From assembly GCA_030142905.1 (NCBI GenBank), contig JASJOG010000176.1, positions 143,501-207,500 of the forward strand: 64,000 nt of DNA, given 5' to 3'. The notes under the pieces were generated by a model. The model searched no databases and was not told where the DNA came from. It saw only the letters and a program-made list of their open reading frames with translations. Of this stretch, positions 13,601-27,400 are shown one piece after another (positions within the stretch are counted from its first letter, which is position 1; each line of letters starts with the position of its first letter). The position numbers and the translations under genes were made by a program. Origin of the DNA: Heliopora coerulea. Its lineage: Eukaryota > Cnidaria > Anthozoa > Scleralcyonacea > Helioporidae.

Positions 13601-15354
13601 CTTGCACGGTTTTCCCGGAAAAATTGGCACTCGTTGGTTTTTTGCTCAGTACTGAAACTGTGAAGACTCGGTTTTAGTAAGTTAATATTATTTATGTCTA
13701 TATTACAGGTGCCATTATCGTTGGATCTGTAGAAGGCAATCGGATTTGGGGCAAGGAAGTCAAGCTTCAACTTTCAAGTGTTGAGGTAAGGTATCAATGG
13801 CACTTTGTGCTTGGAAAGTCAGCGTTTAAATTCATTCCAGTTATTATCCTAAAGAAGCAGTACCAAACATTGTCGATTTAGTTTAGTACTTCTTCAAAAC
13901 AGCCTTAGAGTCTGTTCGCACGTATCGGGAGCAGCTCGAGGGGTAGTGTTATCCAGGAGTCCCGAGAAATCTCGGTGCTAATCAGTTTTGAGCGGGTATC
14001 ATCCCTTTCAAAATTTCGTCTTTCACATGAAATCGACATTTCTCTGGGACCCGCGATATCTTGGTTTGCTTAAGATACCACAATTCCATTTGAACCCTTC
14101 CATCGCGCCTATCTTGGAGAACTTGGGAACATGATTACCCATGCGCAGACTTAATATTTGAGCTATGAGACAAGACGAAATAAAATCACAGTGATTTTTC
14201 GACTTAATTTCAAAGTCATTGTCATTGTCGGCATTAGATTTGATACTGACTTTGAAATAAAGTCGAAATATTACCGTGATTTGTTTCGTCTTGTCTCATA
14301 GCTCAAATATTGAGTTTAAAAGATGGTATTTATTGGAGTATGTTTCTTGCTCTACTTCTTTAAGTTGTCTGGTGGTGATCGTTTTTAGCTTCTTTCAAAG
14401 ACGATGATTATTCTTGGAGACCCAAATAACTTGGACCTACATTTTGTTGTGCATTTTGCAACGTTTTGTTGGATCAACGAATTTTTTCCCGTCCACTGTA
14501 AGGCTGTTCTCCCGTTATCTCTTTGAAAGCGTCCTTCCACCTCTACACTCACTAAGGTGGCAAAGCTCGGCAAAAATAATTTAAAAGTTAGGTTTTGACG
14601 TCATGGTCTCAGTAAGCACGGCTCTGACTTGTTAAATTATAAATTCTCGCTAAGCTTTACCGGTCCTCTAAAACTAAGCCTTCCAGTACTCAAACTTTAC
14701 ACTTAACACACAACCTTTAATCCAATACCTTTTGACAATTTTAAAAAATATCAAACAAACTCCAAAAAGAAACATCTTGATAACCAAAGTATAAGTAAAA
14801 GCATAAGACAAAATTGAGAAGGTAATATTTCGACTACATATTTCGATTGTATATTACATAGTCATTGTCAAACCTAACTCATGTATTTAGATAGGTTTGA
14901 CAGTGACTCTGTAATATACTCGAAATATTATCTTCTCAATTTTGTCTTGTGCTTTTACTCGTATTTTGGGTACCAAGATGCTTCTTTTCGGAGTTTGTTT
15001 TATATTACACAACCTTTATTTCAACGAATTTTAAGACTGAACCGCTGATACCTACTACTTCACGCGACATCTAAAGGTTATCAAAAAAGCTGCAGATTTA
15101 TTTTATCATAGTATTGCTTCAGCTAACTTGGAGGAATCGTATGATGCGAAAGCTGCATAATAGTTACAGTTAACAGCAATGCAAGTACACCTTGCCTACT
15201 CTTTCTTCATCGCGTTATTTTTCGTTCTGTCCTTCGTTTCTTCCATCCATCCCTTTAGTTCTTTCTCTCTTCCGTCCTATGTTTACTCTTTTCTCTCTAT
15301 CTCTCCCTCTTTCTTTTCTTTTCTTTTCTTTCTTTCTTTTCTTTTCTTTCTTTC

Positions 15355-15405
<51 letters not shown>

Positions 15406-18400
15406 TTTGAAAAACGGTCCACAGATATGTACTTTACTGCCAGGTTTATTTTAGTCAGTCTCGTGTGCATGGTCTCTTGCAATACTTCTGGTTGCTTTTT
15501 AGTGGTCATCAGATGGGAAAAGTATCCTCTTTGGAACAACAAGTGGTGAAGTGCATGTTTACGACAGCAAAGGAAATTATTGCGTAAGTTAATCTTGTCA
15601 GTTGTTGCATATTATCCATCGTCGTGGAGAGTAAAATCACTTCTATAAGATGCAGCAGTCGTATAAAATTCTTCACCCTGGCGTATGTGATTATGGTAGT
15701 GGAGTACAATTCGCGCCTGCCATTCCCTAGTGAGGCTGAATCGTACATGGGTCGTATGTGACTCAAATCTTGTACGACAAGCGTACGGACTACCGTGGCG
15801 CAGAACCATGATGTCGTAAGCGGGGGTCGTTGGACCTCCAGTTGTTTTGGTGGGGAACCGAGAGCATGTGTGCCCCCTCCCACTTTTTAACTGGCTAATA
15901 GTACAAACTTTATGATTGCCAAATGAGATCACTGCTGAAGAAAATCACAAATTGGACTCCGACAAACACTCAGGTTATCGTTTTTGGCACTTGCGTCGTA
16001 AGGACTACTGGCCCTTGAGCTTTTTGCCCTATGGGAACACTGTAAGACACACCCCCATACATAGATTGGGACCTCACTGGGTTCCCCCCCCAATTGTATT
16101 GTCGTTCCAACGGCCAGTGACGTAGAACAGTCTTTAGAACTATATTAAACTATATATAATAAAACTGGAGGAAGACATTGGGGACAGAATTTGATGACCA
16201 ATCGGGCGCCACCATTACCGACAGGTAATACCTTCAAAACGCATTAACGATTTACAAGGAAAATACAAAGGAAAATACAAAGGAAAGTCATGACCGAGTC
16301 GTGTCTTTTAACCCTTTCTTGTCCGAGACGTCTCCTCTCGACGAGTAAAATCGTCTCGCATTAGCTAGAGTGAAATTAGAAGGTCGGGTATGGATCGGAA
16401 AGGGTTAAATGTGATAAAAACACGCTCAGTTTTCTCCTCAAGTTTTTGCGGCTTAGGAAACACTCATTTTCAAACTTTCGCATTAAGGGGTTCTTCTTTG
16501 AAGTCATCGGGCACCGCCATTGTGTATACCATTACGTAGAAGAAGTTTAAGAGGTAGTCTTCTGCCAAAAACCGCGAGACAAGATGATGACATTTCAAGC
16601 GAAAGTTCTTCATCAGGTTAAAACCAAGGAAAATCGCTACATTCAGTTGTATTTATAACGAAATACTTGCGTTTTTAGACGAAAGTAACGATTCATTGCT
16701 TAACCAATGTAACTGGAGCAGCGAGGATTATTGGAGTAGAATGGTGGGTAGACTAACTAATATCTCTGTAATTTCACGGTGGTGAAGTGATCTGTTGTTC
16801 ATTGTAGTAATTTGGTATGTTAGTCAAAATCGTTGCAATGGAGGAACCAGGCGGAAATCGAAGTCTGGCGAGGAAGATTATTGCCCAGCATGTAGCTTTA
16901 GGTAGAACCATAACACAACGTAATTTGAAAATAATTTAATAGCAACGTTTCGTTACTACACGTTTTGTTACTCTGATGATGTTACGTGTAGTAGTAACGA
17001 AGCGTTAGTATTAAAATATTTTCAAATTACTTTGGGTTATCGTTCTATTTAAAGTTATATGCTGGGCAATAATCTTCCCCACCAGAGTATGTTGAAGATA
17101 TTATCTGCGTTTATCTTTTACTGACAGAGTTAAAATGGTGAAATTATAGTCGTTTACCTCGCAGTGTCCAATGTATCAGACACCTACAAAAGAATAAGTT
17201 AGAATCAAAACAGAATTGAAGAGAGAATAGGGAACGGAAAAAAAATTCAGGCATCAAAGGGTTGGAATCCGTTGTTTTTACTTTGACTTTCCGCAGAAGT
17301 CTTGTTGTATTTGCTTTAAATCGTTCGAATCCAGAATTTTCCTTCAGTAGTCTGAGCATCAATTAGAGAATTAGGTTTGAAATACTGACCGAGCAAATAA
17401 TACGAAACGGTTGGATGTGTTGTCTTATTATTTCAAGTGATGTCAGCCGCGGTCTTTAATGTGATTTAGTAGTTTTTGTGACGAATATTTTACACGAGCA
17501 AGTTTGCTTATAGCTCACTATTTGTTCTTCGTTATTCAAGCGAAGTTAACCAAAAAAATAATGACAAACGAACTTGGACAACATAAATTATCGTATTAAA
17601 ACACCCAGAAACTTTCGTTGACAAGTGACCGGCCAATGTCAGGGCCATTTTACCAACTTCCTACCGTGGAGGAAAAATGCCCTGGGAACAAGGCTGACAT
17701 TTTTTGAAGTTAACACAGACATTTTACATATTCACATTCCTTGGTAAACACTAGTTGATCCATGTTTTGGCGGTCAAAGTCAACTTAGCTTTTCTTTCTG
17801 TAGGTATCACGGCCAAGAAGGTTATGTGCAGCAAAACTGCCCTTGTCTTGCTATTTGCTATGATAATGGAAGGATGCAAATTATGAAGGACGAAATGGAC
17901 GAAAGTAGGTGTCGCGTAAGACAATGTGAAGTACTTTGCGGGTCGGCGGGACTGAAAATAAGGCCAACTTGACTGCGGGTTGTTTTGCCTACTTAAGGCA
18001 AGAGAAAACCACTAAACTGTTACTGGAGTGCCATCTCCAAGCTCAGTCGACGGCTTGGTAACCACCACTCATTGCCCTCGACAAGTTGCGGACTACGTCA
18101 TAGCACTTGCTGTTTGCATACACGATTTGCTATGACCCAACATAAGGAACTGGTACGAAATGCCTTTCGATCTCACGAGTGAATTTGAAACAGTCGAATT
18201 CGCGTGGCAGGCAATTGAGGAGAAAACATTTTACCAAAATTAAATAACCTTAAAAAGTTAAAGTTGAAGTGTCTGTATACTGGATACGTCTGTTAGAGGT
18301 CCAGTAAGGGCCACCCCTCATGGGTCCAGTGTTACTGCAAGAGGAAACCGGAGTATCTGGAGAAAACCTCGATGCTTGGTAGAGTCAATTTCAGAATCAT

Positions 18401-21400
18401 CTTCAGAGATACATGAACAGAACGTTTTTCGTGATAATCTGACACTGTCGAAGTCAACTGAAAAATGTTGACTCCAGCGGGATTTGAACTCGCACCTTCG
18501 GGATACCGGTCCGCAGCTCTACCTGTTGAGCTATCGAGTCCACAGGGATTTGAGGTGAGTTTTATCCAACTTAAGCGCACGAGATACTCTCGCGACAACT
18601 TAACGCTTATCCATGAGAAGATGTGCAGTGTTTCGATTCTATTTCAGAATCATCCTCAAAGATATATGAACAGAACGTTTTTCATGATAATCTGACACTG
18701 CCGAAGTCAACTGAAAAATGTTGACTCGAGCGGGATTTGAACTCGCACTTTCCTGATACCGGTCCGTCGCTCTACCTATCTCCTGCGCTTGAGTTGGATA
18801 AAAACTCACCTCAAATCCCTATGGACTCGATAGCTCAACAGGTAGAGCGGTGGACCGGTATCCCGAAGGTGCGAGTTCAAATCCCGCTCGAGTCAACATT
18901 TTTCAGTTGACTTCGATAGTGTCAGATTATAAGGAAAAACTTTTTGGTAGAGTCAAATTGGACAACATTCTTCTCACATATGTCCAAGATAACTTTAATC
19001 AGAAAACAGCACAAAGCCGGGATCAAACCCTAGTTACAGTGGCGTAGACACATGCACAACACTGTGCCACCATCACCCCCAAACTATGACTTTAACTATG
19101 ACTTGGTCTTTTTTGTACCTTCGTGGTCAATTGAGTGTCTTTGACTTGACATAAGTGCGTCTTTATCTACCTTACTGTAGTAGTATGGCGCTTTTAAATC
19201 CTGGGGGAACGCTGAAGTGAAGTATCTCTGCAGTGCCATTGCTGCCAAGGCAATTTTTTAAGCGATTTGAGATGTCAGACTACTTTCTTTGATATGATAG
19301 TACAGTTAACAGCAATAGATTTACTAAGCGGGAAGCACAGTGCAGTGATGAGAGCTCCGAGTTCTATCCCGGGCTCTTATATTCATCGCTAGACTGCATA
19401 GTAATATACCTCGCAAGTGGATAGTAGAGTTGGCTCGATACTCGATATCACCGAAAAGTTCGATTCTCTTGCTACGTCGATACCGATACTTTCAGTTTTT
19501 GATGCTTTCGATGATATCGAATGCCGATACTTTCGATACTCGATGCTTTCGACACTTGATACCGTTAATACTTGATTCCATGTTGGTATTGCATGTAGGA
19601 ATTTCTTTTAAACATGATGCGAACTTGCGAACAAGGGTAAAGTTATCTTCGCTATTTAAGTTAGTAAACGAAAGAAACCCCATGTTGGTCTCCTCCACAG
19701 GCAACTTTTGCCTGAAACATTGATTTCATGAATTGACATCGCATTGTGACTGGCTCACTGGTATCGATCGAATACCAAAAATAAATTTTGGTATCGAGTA
19801 TCGAATGAAAAGCAGGTATCGAACCAGCACTAGTGGATAGGGTCTTTTACGCAGTCTGATTGGTTCCTCTATCTCGGAATATCCTGCACTATTCCCCTCC
19901 GAGCAAAACAAGATGGTGTCCAGTTATGTTTACGTTACGGAAAAAAAAATTTTATTAAATAAACGAAGTCGCCGTGCCAGACAACACGAAAAAAACAACG
20001 AAATTTGGCAATTAAGTATTCAAAGATATGTATTTCTTTTGTTTTTTTGGCGATAAATGCACTCAGAATGTATTTGAAAATGTTGTTTGCAAATGATAAG
20101 TGGGCGACAAGCCAACATCCCGTAAAATTGTAAGAATTTCAAAAAAGTATGTGTGAAGACAATTTTGCGAGGTACATGTTAAAGCAATTATTCACCTCAG
20201 TGTCGTCGAATAGTGTAGATATTTACCCGCATGAATAGTTGTTCTTTGTCGTCCGTATCATTCACTTTGCTTTGGTCTAAACTGAAGCTACGTTTCCATG
20301 TGCACGGACACGGACACGGATACGGGTACGACAAGAATCGCGATGACTTAAAATGTAAGGTGTGTTTCCATACGTACGTATGCGGACATGGATGTGACTG
20401 CTGCATGCGGACTCAATTTTTGAGAATCTGACCATGTAGCGATCCTGCAACTGCTGTTTACAGATTCGTATGCGGTTGTATTTAAATTCTCTTTAAAAGA
20501 CGGAAAAATCGCAATGGGAACCGCGTAAGTGGAAACAAAAGAAACGTGTCCGCAATCAGCATACGAATTCGTATCATGATCGCATCCGTATCCGCATCCG
20601 TACAAATGGAAATGTAGCTCAGCAGTTTCTAATTATCATCAGATTAATATCAATCATGAATTTAACACGAGTTAATTTTTCATTTTTCCAGCACCAGTGT
20701 TAGTGGACACAGGAATGACTGTTTCTCAGATCGAGTGGAATACTACAGGGTCAATTTTGGCGGTAGCTGGGTCGCAGAGAATAGCCCAGCAGGTATCACG
20801 TACTGATTCCCACTGGCATGTATAAATAGCCCTGGTAGTTTTAGTTGAGTTTCAAAAACTCATTAATAATTCGTGAACATCACAACCTATCATTTCGTCA
20901 ATATCAGCCACGTGGATAGACCTTTAAAACCGGTAATACATCATCAATCTTAAAAGCCTGGCGGCGGCATTTGATTTCATCCCCAGGGGAGAGTGGGGCT
21001 GAATGTGTTTAATATCATTAATATTCTTTATATAAAATTTCACCCTTATTAGGATTCTTTATTTAAAGAATACTATTGAAGGTGAGATTTTATATAAAGA
21101 ATACTAATGACATTAAACAACTTCCTACATACTACTATGATTAAATAAATGCAACAGCCTGCAATAACAAGAACATATCATTAGGCAAACAAAATGACTT
21201 TCACCCAAAACACGTTTTTAATTTAAACTTTCCTATCAGATTCAACTTTACTTCTGTACGATATTAATAGTGCAATTGTCCAATATCGCAGTCGCTCAAA
21301 CTCCATTACAGCCCTGTAAATGGCGCTGTATACCACAACAGATGCTGTACAGCGTTCGAGGCGGGTAATTTTCTCCTATGTCTTTGCACACTTCCATAAC

Positions 21401-24400
21401 GAATTTCGTTAACCAGAAATTAAGTGTCTCTGCTGTCATGTCACAGACGTTGATATCCAAGTCTTGAATTTTTGAAATGTCGACAACAAAATTCCTTTGT
21501 TCCTCAGAAGCTTTCTTAATTAATCTCGTTGCCTGCCACTCTGAAAAGATCTTCATTGACCATTTATTGACGTAACGGGTTGACTTTGGCACGGCATTTT
21601 CTAACAGTTCCTTTTCTTCTTCAGAACTTTTGGGCTTCCTAAACGCTCGCTTCGACGCCATAGCCTACGCCTATCTTTTCACGAACTATGTTTTGCAATA
21701 GACTCTCAACAACATGATGAATTCCCATGCTGAACAAAACTGCGTCAGTATAGGTCATTTCATGATTAATTCGTATTGTTGCGCAGCTAACTCAACCGTG
21801 CTCTCCAAACAATAATTATACAAATTATTAAATAAATACAAACTGTACAATAACTATTGACGTCAATCTATTGTAGTCATTTTTGAAGCCGTTCAAAAAA
21901 CTCGCAGTTCGTGCTTTATCGGGTCTAAAACACTCGGTTATCGCCTCGTGTTTTATATCCGATAAAGCACTCCTGCTCGTCTTTTAAACATTACATTTAA
22001 CACACGTAGCATTACCTTATAGACGCTGCCGTAGTTCAGGTTTTGGTAACTGTATCGATTTTTATTCTTATTCTTATTCTTATGCTGACTTCATTTAAAC
22101 ACGGAACTATTTCACCAAATAATTACAAATATACAAGAAAAAAGAGAAATATGTATAGTGTTCATCCAATAGTCGGTGTAGGTTATAATTATAGACTATT
22201 TACATCCTAAGTCTACTGATTAAAAATCTATTAATGTGTTAATAACATACTAATAAGAAATTAAATATTAGGTAATTGCTAGATCTTCCTTTTAAAAATA
22301 TTTATTGAATCCGAACTTTTAATTTCGGATGAAAGATTATTCCGGACTAATGCGCCCCGATAGCCAAACGGTTTTTTCGTGAAATTAGTTTTTGATTTCG
22401 GTGAGGCGAAGTTAAACTGATATTGTCTAGTGTTGTGGTTGTGGATTTGGTTAATATTTGTAAAAGTCTCTGACAGGTAACTGGTTTTTCGAACTTTATA
22501 AATCACAGTACAGATATATTATCATGTATAAAGTTCGAAATCGGCTTGGGTCTGATTCTGTGTTTGCAACGGTCGCTAGAACCATATACTAACAAATAAC
22601 CGGTTCTCGTTATTACGTCAACTGAATACAACTACCAGAATACTTTGCGGTCATTTCATATTCATGCAAACATTGAATTCCCAAAGCAAGTGGAAAGACA
22701 GTTGCTCCGTTTAACATTACAAACAAGATTTCGAAAGGCATCCTGGTGGTTGTATTCAGCAGATGTATAAGGGGAACGGGTCATTAGCAATATAATGTAA
22801 AGAAACCACTCGTGCATGTAACAAATACCAAATTACTCATTTTGTACCAAAAGGGCGATTGTGCGACTCTGTGCATGATTAAATAATAAGCAGGCTATTC
22901 GGTGTCTTACAACAACTCGTTAAACTTTAAATTCTTTTTGGAGTTTTTTCGTATTAAATTATTAATGATAAAATAACTTTATTTATCAAATATACTTTAT
23001 CCAACAAATACCGCATGTATTTGGTATATTTATAGGATAGAGAAGTGAATGTGGTCCAGTTTTATACTCCATTTGGCGAGGTATGTTGCTGTTTTGTTGA
23101 AATGGAAGATTTGAAGTTCATGTATACAGCTCTGTATTCTTAATCTTAGTTCAATTCAAACGCATTGAAACGCAGATCTCAAAAATTTCCGAATTATTTT
23201 GTTCCCTTCTTAGCATTTACGAACACTTAAGGTTCCAGGCAAACAACTATCTGCATGTTCTTGGGAAGGAGGCGGATTAAGGATTGCTCTTGCCGTTGAT
23301 TCGTTCATTTACTTTGCAAACATCAGGCCTGACTACAAGGTGAATTAATTTTTGGATAGTTTGAAAGAATGAGCGCAAGAAAAAGGATCCTAGCAGTGAG
23401 AAGAATTAGGGAACAATAAGGATGAGAGGGGAAGTGTTTGGGAGCGAGAGGGATGAGAGGGAAAGTGTGAGTGAGAGGAGAAGAGCTGGGAAACGAGAGG
23501 GATGGTAAAGAGACAAGGAAGAGGAATGAAAAAGAAGAGGAACAGGGTTGAACTGAGCTAATGGAAGGAAAAGGTTCCCTCGGCGAGAAATTGTGTTTTA
23601 TTTTTCTTTTCCAATCCTGCTTGAACAAGAAACCGCGCACTAAATATGTTTGACGGCTTATTTTTTTGATATTTAGACGGAGTGGGGAGTAACTCCACTG
23701 GCGCAAACAAGTAGAACTTCACTTTAAAGCCGTGGCAACACAGAGCTTCGATTATGTGATTTCAGCATCCTTTACGACGTTCCGAATCATTGATTCAGGG
23801 GTCGCGCCGGAGGGGGCTATAGCTCTCCCGTCGGGGAACTTAAGCCCTCCTCGATGGGGGAAAATTAGCCGTCCTTCGGAGAATTTTCACTGATGAATAC
23901 ACTAATATACTGTACAAACTTTGACAACTTGTTATTGATTTAGCCAAGAAAGATAATAGACTCCTCTCTTCATGTCAAATCTAAAAGCAAACTTTTTCTG
24001 GTCATAACTTGAGATTATTCTTGCGAAAAATAACATGAAGTTTTCGTCCTTCAAATAAGGTTGGTTTAGCCCCCTGTCGAGGACTTTAACCCTTGCGTCA
24101 GGAAATTCCTGGCGCCACCACTGTCGTTGAATTGAAAGTTTCATGGCGATTGAGAGGGTCTCAAAATGGGGACCAAATTTCTTCACCCTCGTCGCGGCCG
24201 CTGCATGCTTTGTTTATGATTCTGTTTATCGTTTCGTTTTACATATTTCTAATCAATATTTCCATTTGTTTGCCGTTAGTGGGGTTATTTAGCCAATACT
24301 GTTGTCTACTCGTTCACAAAGCCCGACAGAGTAGAGCATTGTGTCATGTTCTGGGATACAAAAAACCAAGAGGTTAGTTCAAACATACGTTTATATTTAA

Positions 24401-27400
24401 CGCGCCATCATACGAGAAACAGAAGTTTGTAAATATTGAACACCACAAAGTTTGCAAGCTCGTGTTTCACTTGTTTTGAACGTTGGTCTTAAGTCGACGT
24501 AAAAGATCATTTGAAAATCACGTGAAACGTTCGTAAGGCTTGGTTGGTTCGTGGTAAAGAACACTTGTCTGACAAACATGTACTCCGGAAAAATTATTTC
24601 GCTGGCCTCAAACTGACATTTGGTCAAAAATCTGACTTGAAGCTTTGGATTAAAAACTGATCTCGGGTTAGGTTTAGGATTAGAGTCGGGACTGGGGGTT
24701 AATGTTAGAGTATGGGAGAGAATTAACATCACTAAAAGTGTGAAGTCGTCACCTGATGCCACTTTGAGGCCAGCGAAATAGTATCTTACCATATACTCGT
24801 CAAATGCGTGTTTGCCCACACGAAATGGTCGATTAGAAAGCAAGGGGGAATAGAAACCAGTTTTCTTTCTCGCCAACAGTTTACCAACATGCTTGCAAAC
24901 TGTTGTTGCGACGCTTACACACGCAAGCTAGGGTTTACCAACTCGTATTTGCAAACTTTTTTTTGTTGTTTGAAGGCGGCTTTATATTTATGGATAGCTT
25001 TTCTTTTGTCGTGAATAAACAATGCGATCATCTTGGGCTGGTTAACGTTACCGACCTAACTGCGGTGCCATGGCGACCTACAAGTTAGTCGCTACCCATA
25101 TGTTAAAAACCGCTGGTACGTCGTTAGTTTTATTGTAGCTGCTTGTTGTTTGATGACCTCACCCATCATACTTAACGAAAATGTTTCCTTTTAGCGATAC
25201 CTCAAGTACGTTCGTAACCTTATGTCCATAACAGCGTGTGGAGATCACTGTATATTGGCGACTAAAAGCGAGACTAATAATCAGGTTAGTTAGACCTGGA
25301 AATGTTGTGTGGAGACATTTTGGAAACAAGGTTTCACGGCGATTTTACGAAACCGTAATTGCCACTTTTCCCAGGCTGTCAAGGTCTTTAACTATACACC
25401 CAAATACACCAGCCATCAAAAAAATTACTTTTAGTGTGTTTCTGCGGCTGAAGATAACAAAGGTATCCCTTTTAGTGTGTCGTTTATTGTCTTACAAATT
25501 TTGTAATCCTATTCTGTTTGTATTCAGAACTTTTAAAGGCGAATATCATAGAAGTAACAAGTGTTCTTAATTCTTTTGAGGACTTAGAATGATCAAAAAA
25601 CACCCAACGTTCAATTGATTCAATCGCCTCAAGTTTTGAGGAAATTCAGTCATTGCTTTTCGCGGTCCTCCTTTTTCCCCCTTGCAATTATTTTTGTATA
25701 AATTACAAGTAAAGTGATTTCCCAAAGCATGGTAATTATCTTTTTATCTGCCTGGTATTAATAGCTGGTTTAGAACGTGACAAACGCAAATTGCTTAAGA
25801 AGAACGTCGTGATCTAATTGTCCACTCTTAATTTGCACATGCGTTTATGATAATTTCACGCATTCTATTTATTTTTTTGTAATTCTTCAGTTCGTTCTAG
25901 TTCTGTGTAATGCCATTGGTACACCGCTGGATTCAAAATATATTGATATTGGTAAGAGAATCGAGAAATTAGGTCGTGTGTTCGTGAATACCTTGATTTG
26001 TTAAAAAGAAAGAAACTTAAAGAAGTCTTGTAAGAAATATTAAAGCCCAGCATAAACTACGAACTAAAGGCATGATAAGATTTACTCTGACGTTTCGTTG
26101 TATGCATCACAACATATTCAGAGATGCTATTAATAAATATACTTAAGATTATCCACGCTTAAGCATATTTATTAATAGTATCTCTGAAGATGTTGTGATG
26201 TATACAACAAAACGTCAGAATAAATCCCACCATGCCTTTACTTCGCATTTTATGCTGGGCTTTAATATTTCTTCAAGCCTAAAAATAGCGTTCGGTCACG
26301 GTCAATTGACAGACGCAAAACATCGTTTGACTGGCACTAGTCTGGCACAGCAATTTAAATATGTCCGGCACCAACTTTTTGGCGCCTGACATTCTGTCAG
26401 GCACCCCTGTGAAAGTTATTTTCAGGCCTGTTTCTTACAAGACTACGCTTCCCCCCTAGCCAATCTCTGGCTAAAGCTTAAGAAACACTTTTTATTAAGA
26501 CAGGTGGATCATACAGATTATTGTGTCAGCATCACATTACTTTCTATCGTTTTAGAGCCACTTTTTGTGACCATGAGCAAGACATTTGCGATTGCTGCCT
26601 CCAAAGAGGCTTTCATTTCCTGGCAATATCGAAGTCCAAAGAAACTGACTTCACTTGACTTGACGACCAACGTATTTAGAAAAGAGAATGCTACTCGAGA
26701 AAAGTATGTGGGTTTTTTTTTTATCTTTGAGCGTCGAACTATTTGCCATGACTGTTGACCAAGGGATTCAATGGGTCTGATGTTTGCCATACCATTTTTT
26801 AAGATGATGATGCCAATAGAAACTCATGAAATTTCCAAAAGTCCAAGTATTTCCTGTTTCGATCATGAGATTTTGACAACTCTTTTCAGAAAAGGAAGTT
26901 CCTTCCTTCCCTCCTTCCTTCCTTCCTTCCTTCCTTCCTTCCTTCCTTCCTTCCTTCCTTCCTTCCTTCCTTCCTTCCTTCCTTCCTTCCATCCTTCCTT
27001 CCTTCCTTCCTTCCCTTCCTTTCTTTTCTTATTTCCATGCTTCCTTCTCCTATAATTGTTTTGAACGTTTCTCAGTATGTTTGTTTGCTGGTTGTTTCTT
27101 TGTTGTTTGTTTTTCTGTTTGTTGTTTGTGCGTTTGTTTTTGTTTTTGTTTGTTTGTTCTTTGTGTGTTTGATTTTTTTGTTTGTTCATTTATTTTTTGT
27201 TTGTCTGCTTGCCTGTCTGTCTATTTTTTTTTGCTTGTTTGTTTTTTGTTTCCTTTTTTGTTTGTTTGTTTGTTTGTTAGTTTGTTGGTCGATTTATTTG
27301 CTTGTCCGTCTGTTCGCTCACCAACCTGTTTTCCCAATATTATTTCAGAATGTTTCATATTGATGATGTTCCTTCTGGAGCAGGAGAAGGAATAAAAGAT

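Noticed and set aside
15509..15932. Two overlapping minus ORFs (124 and 106 codons)
   Set aside because: Overlap the plus-strand WDR35 exon 7 and its intron; no recognisable domain.
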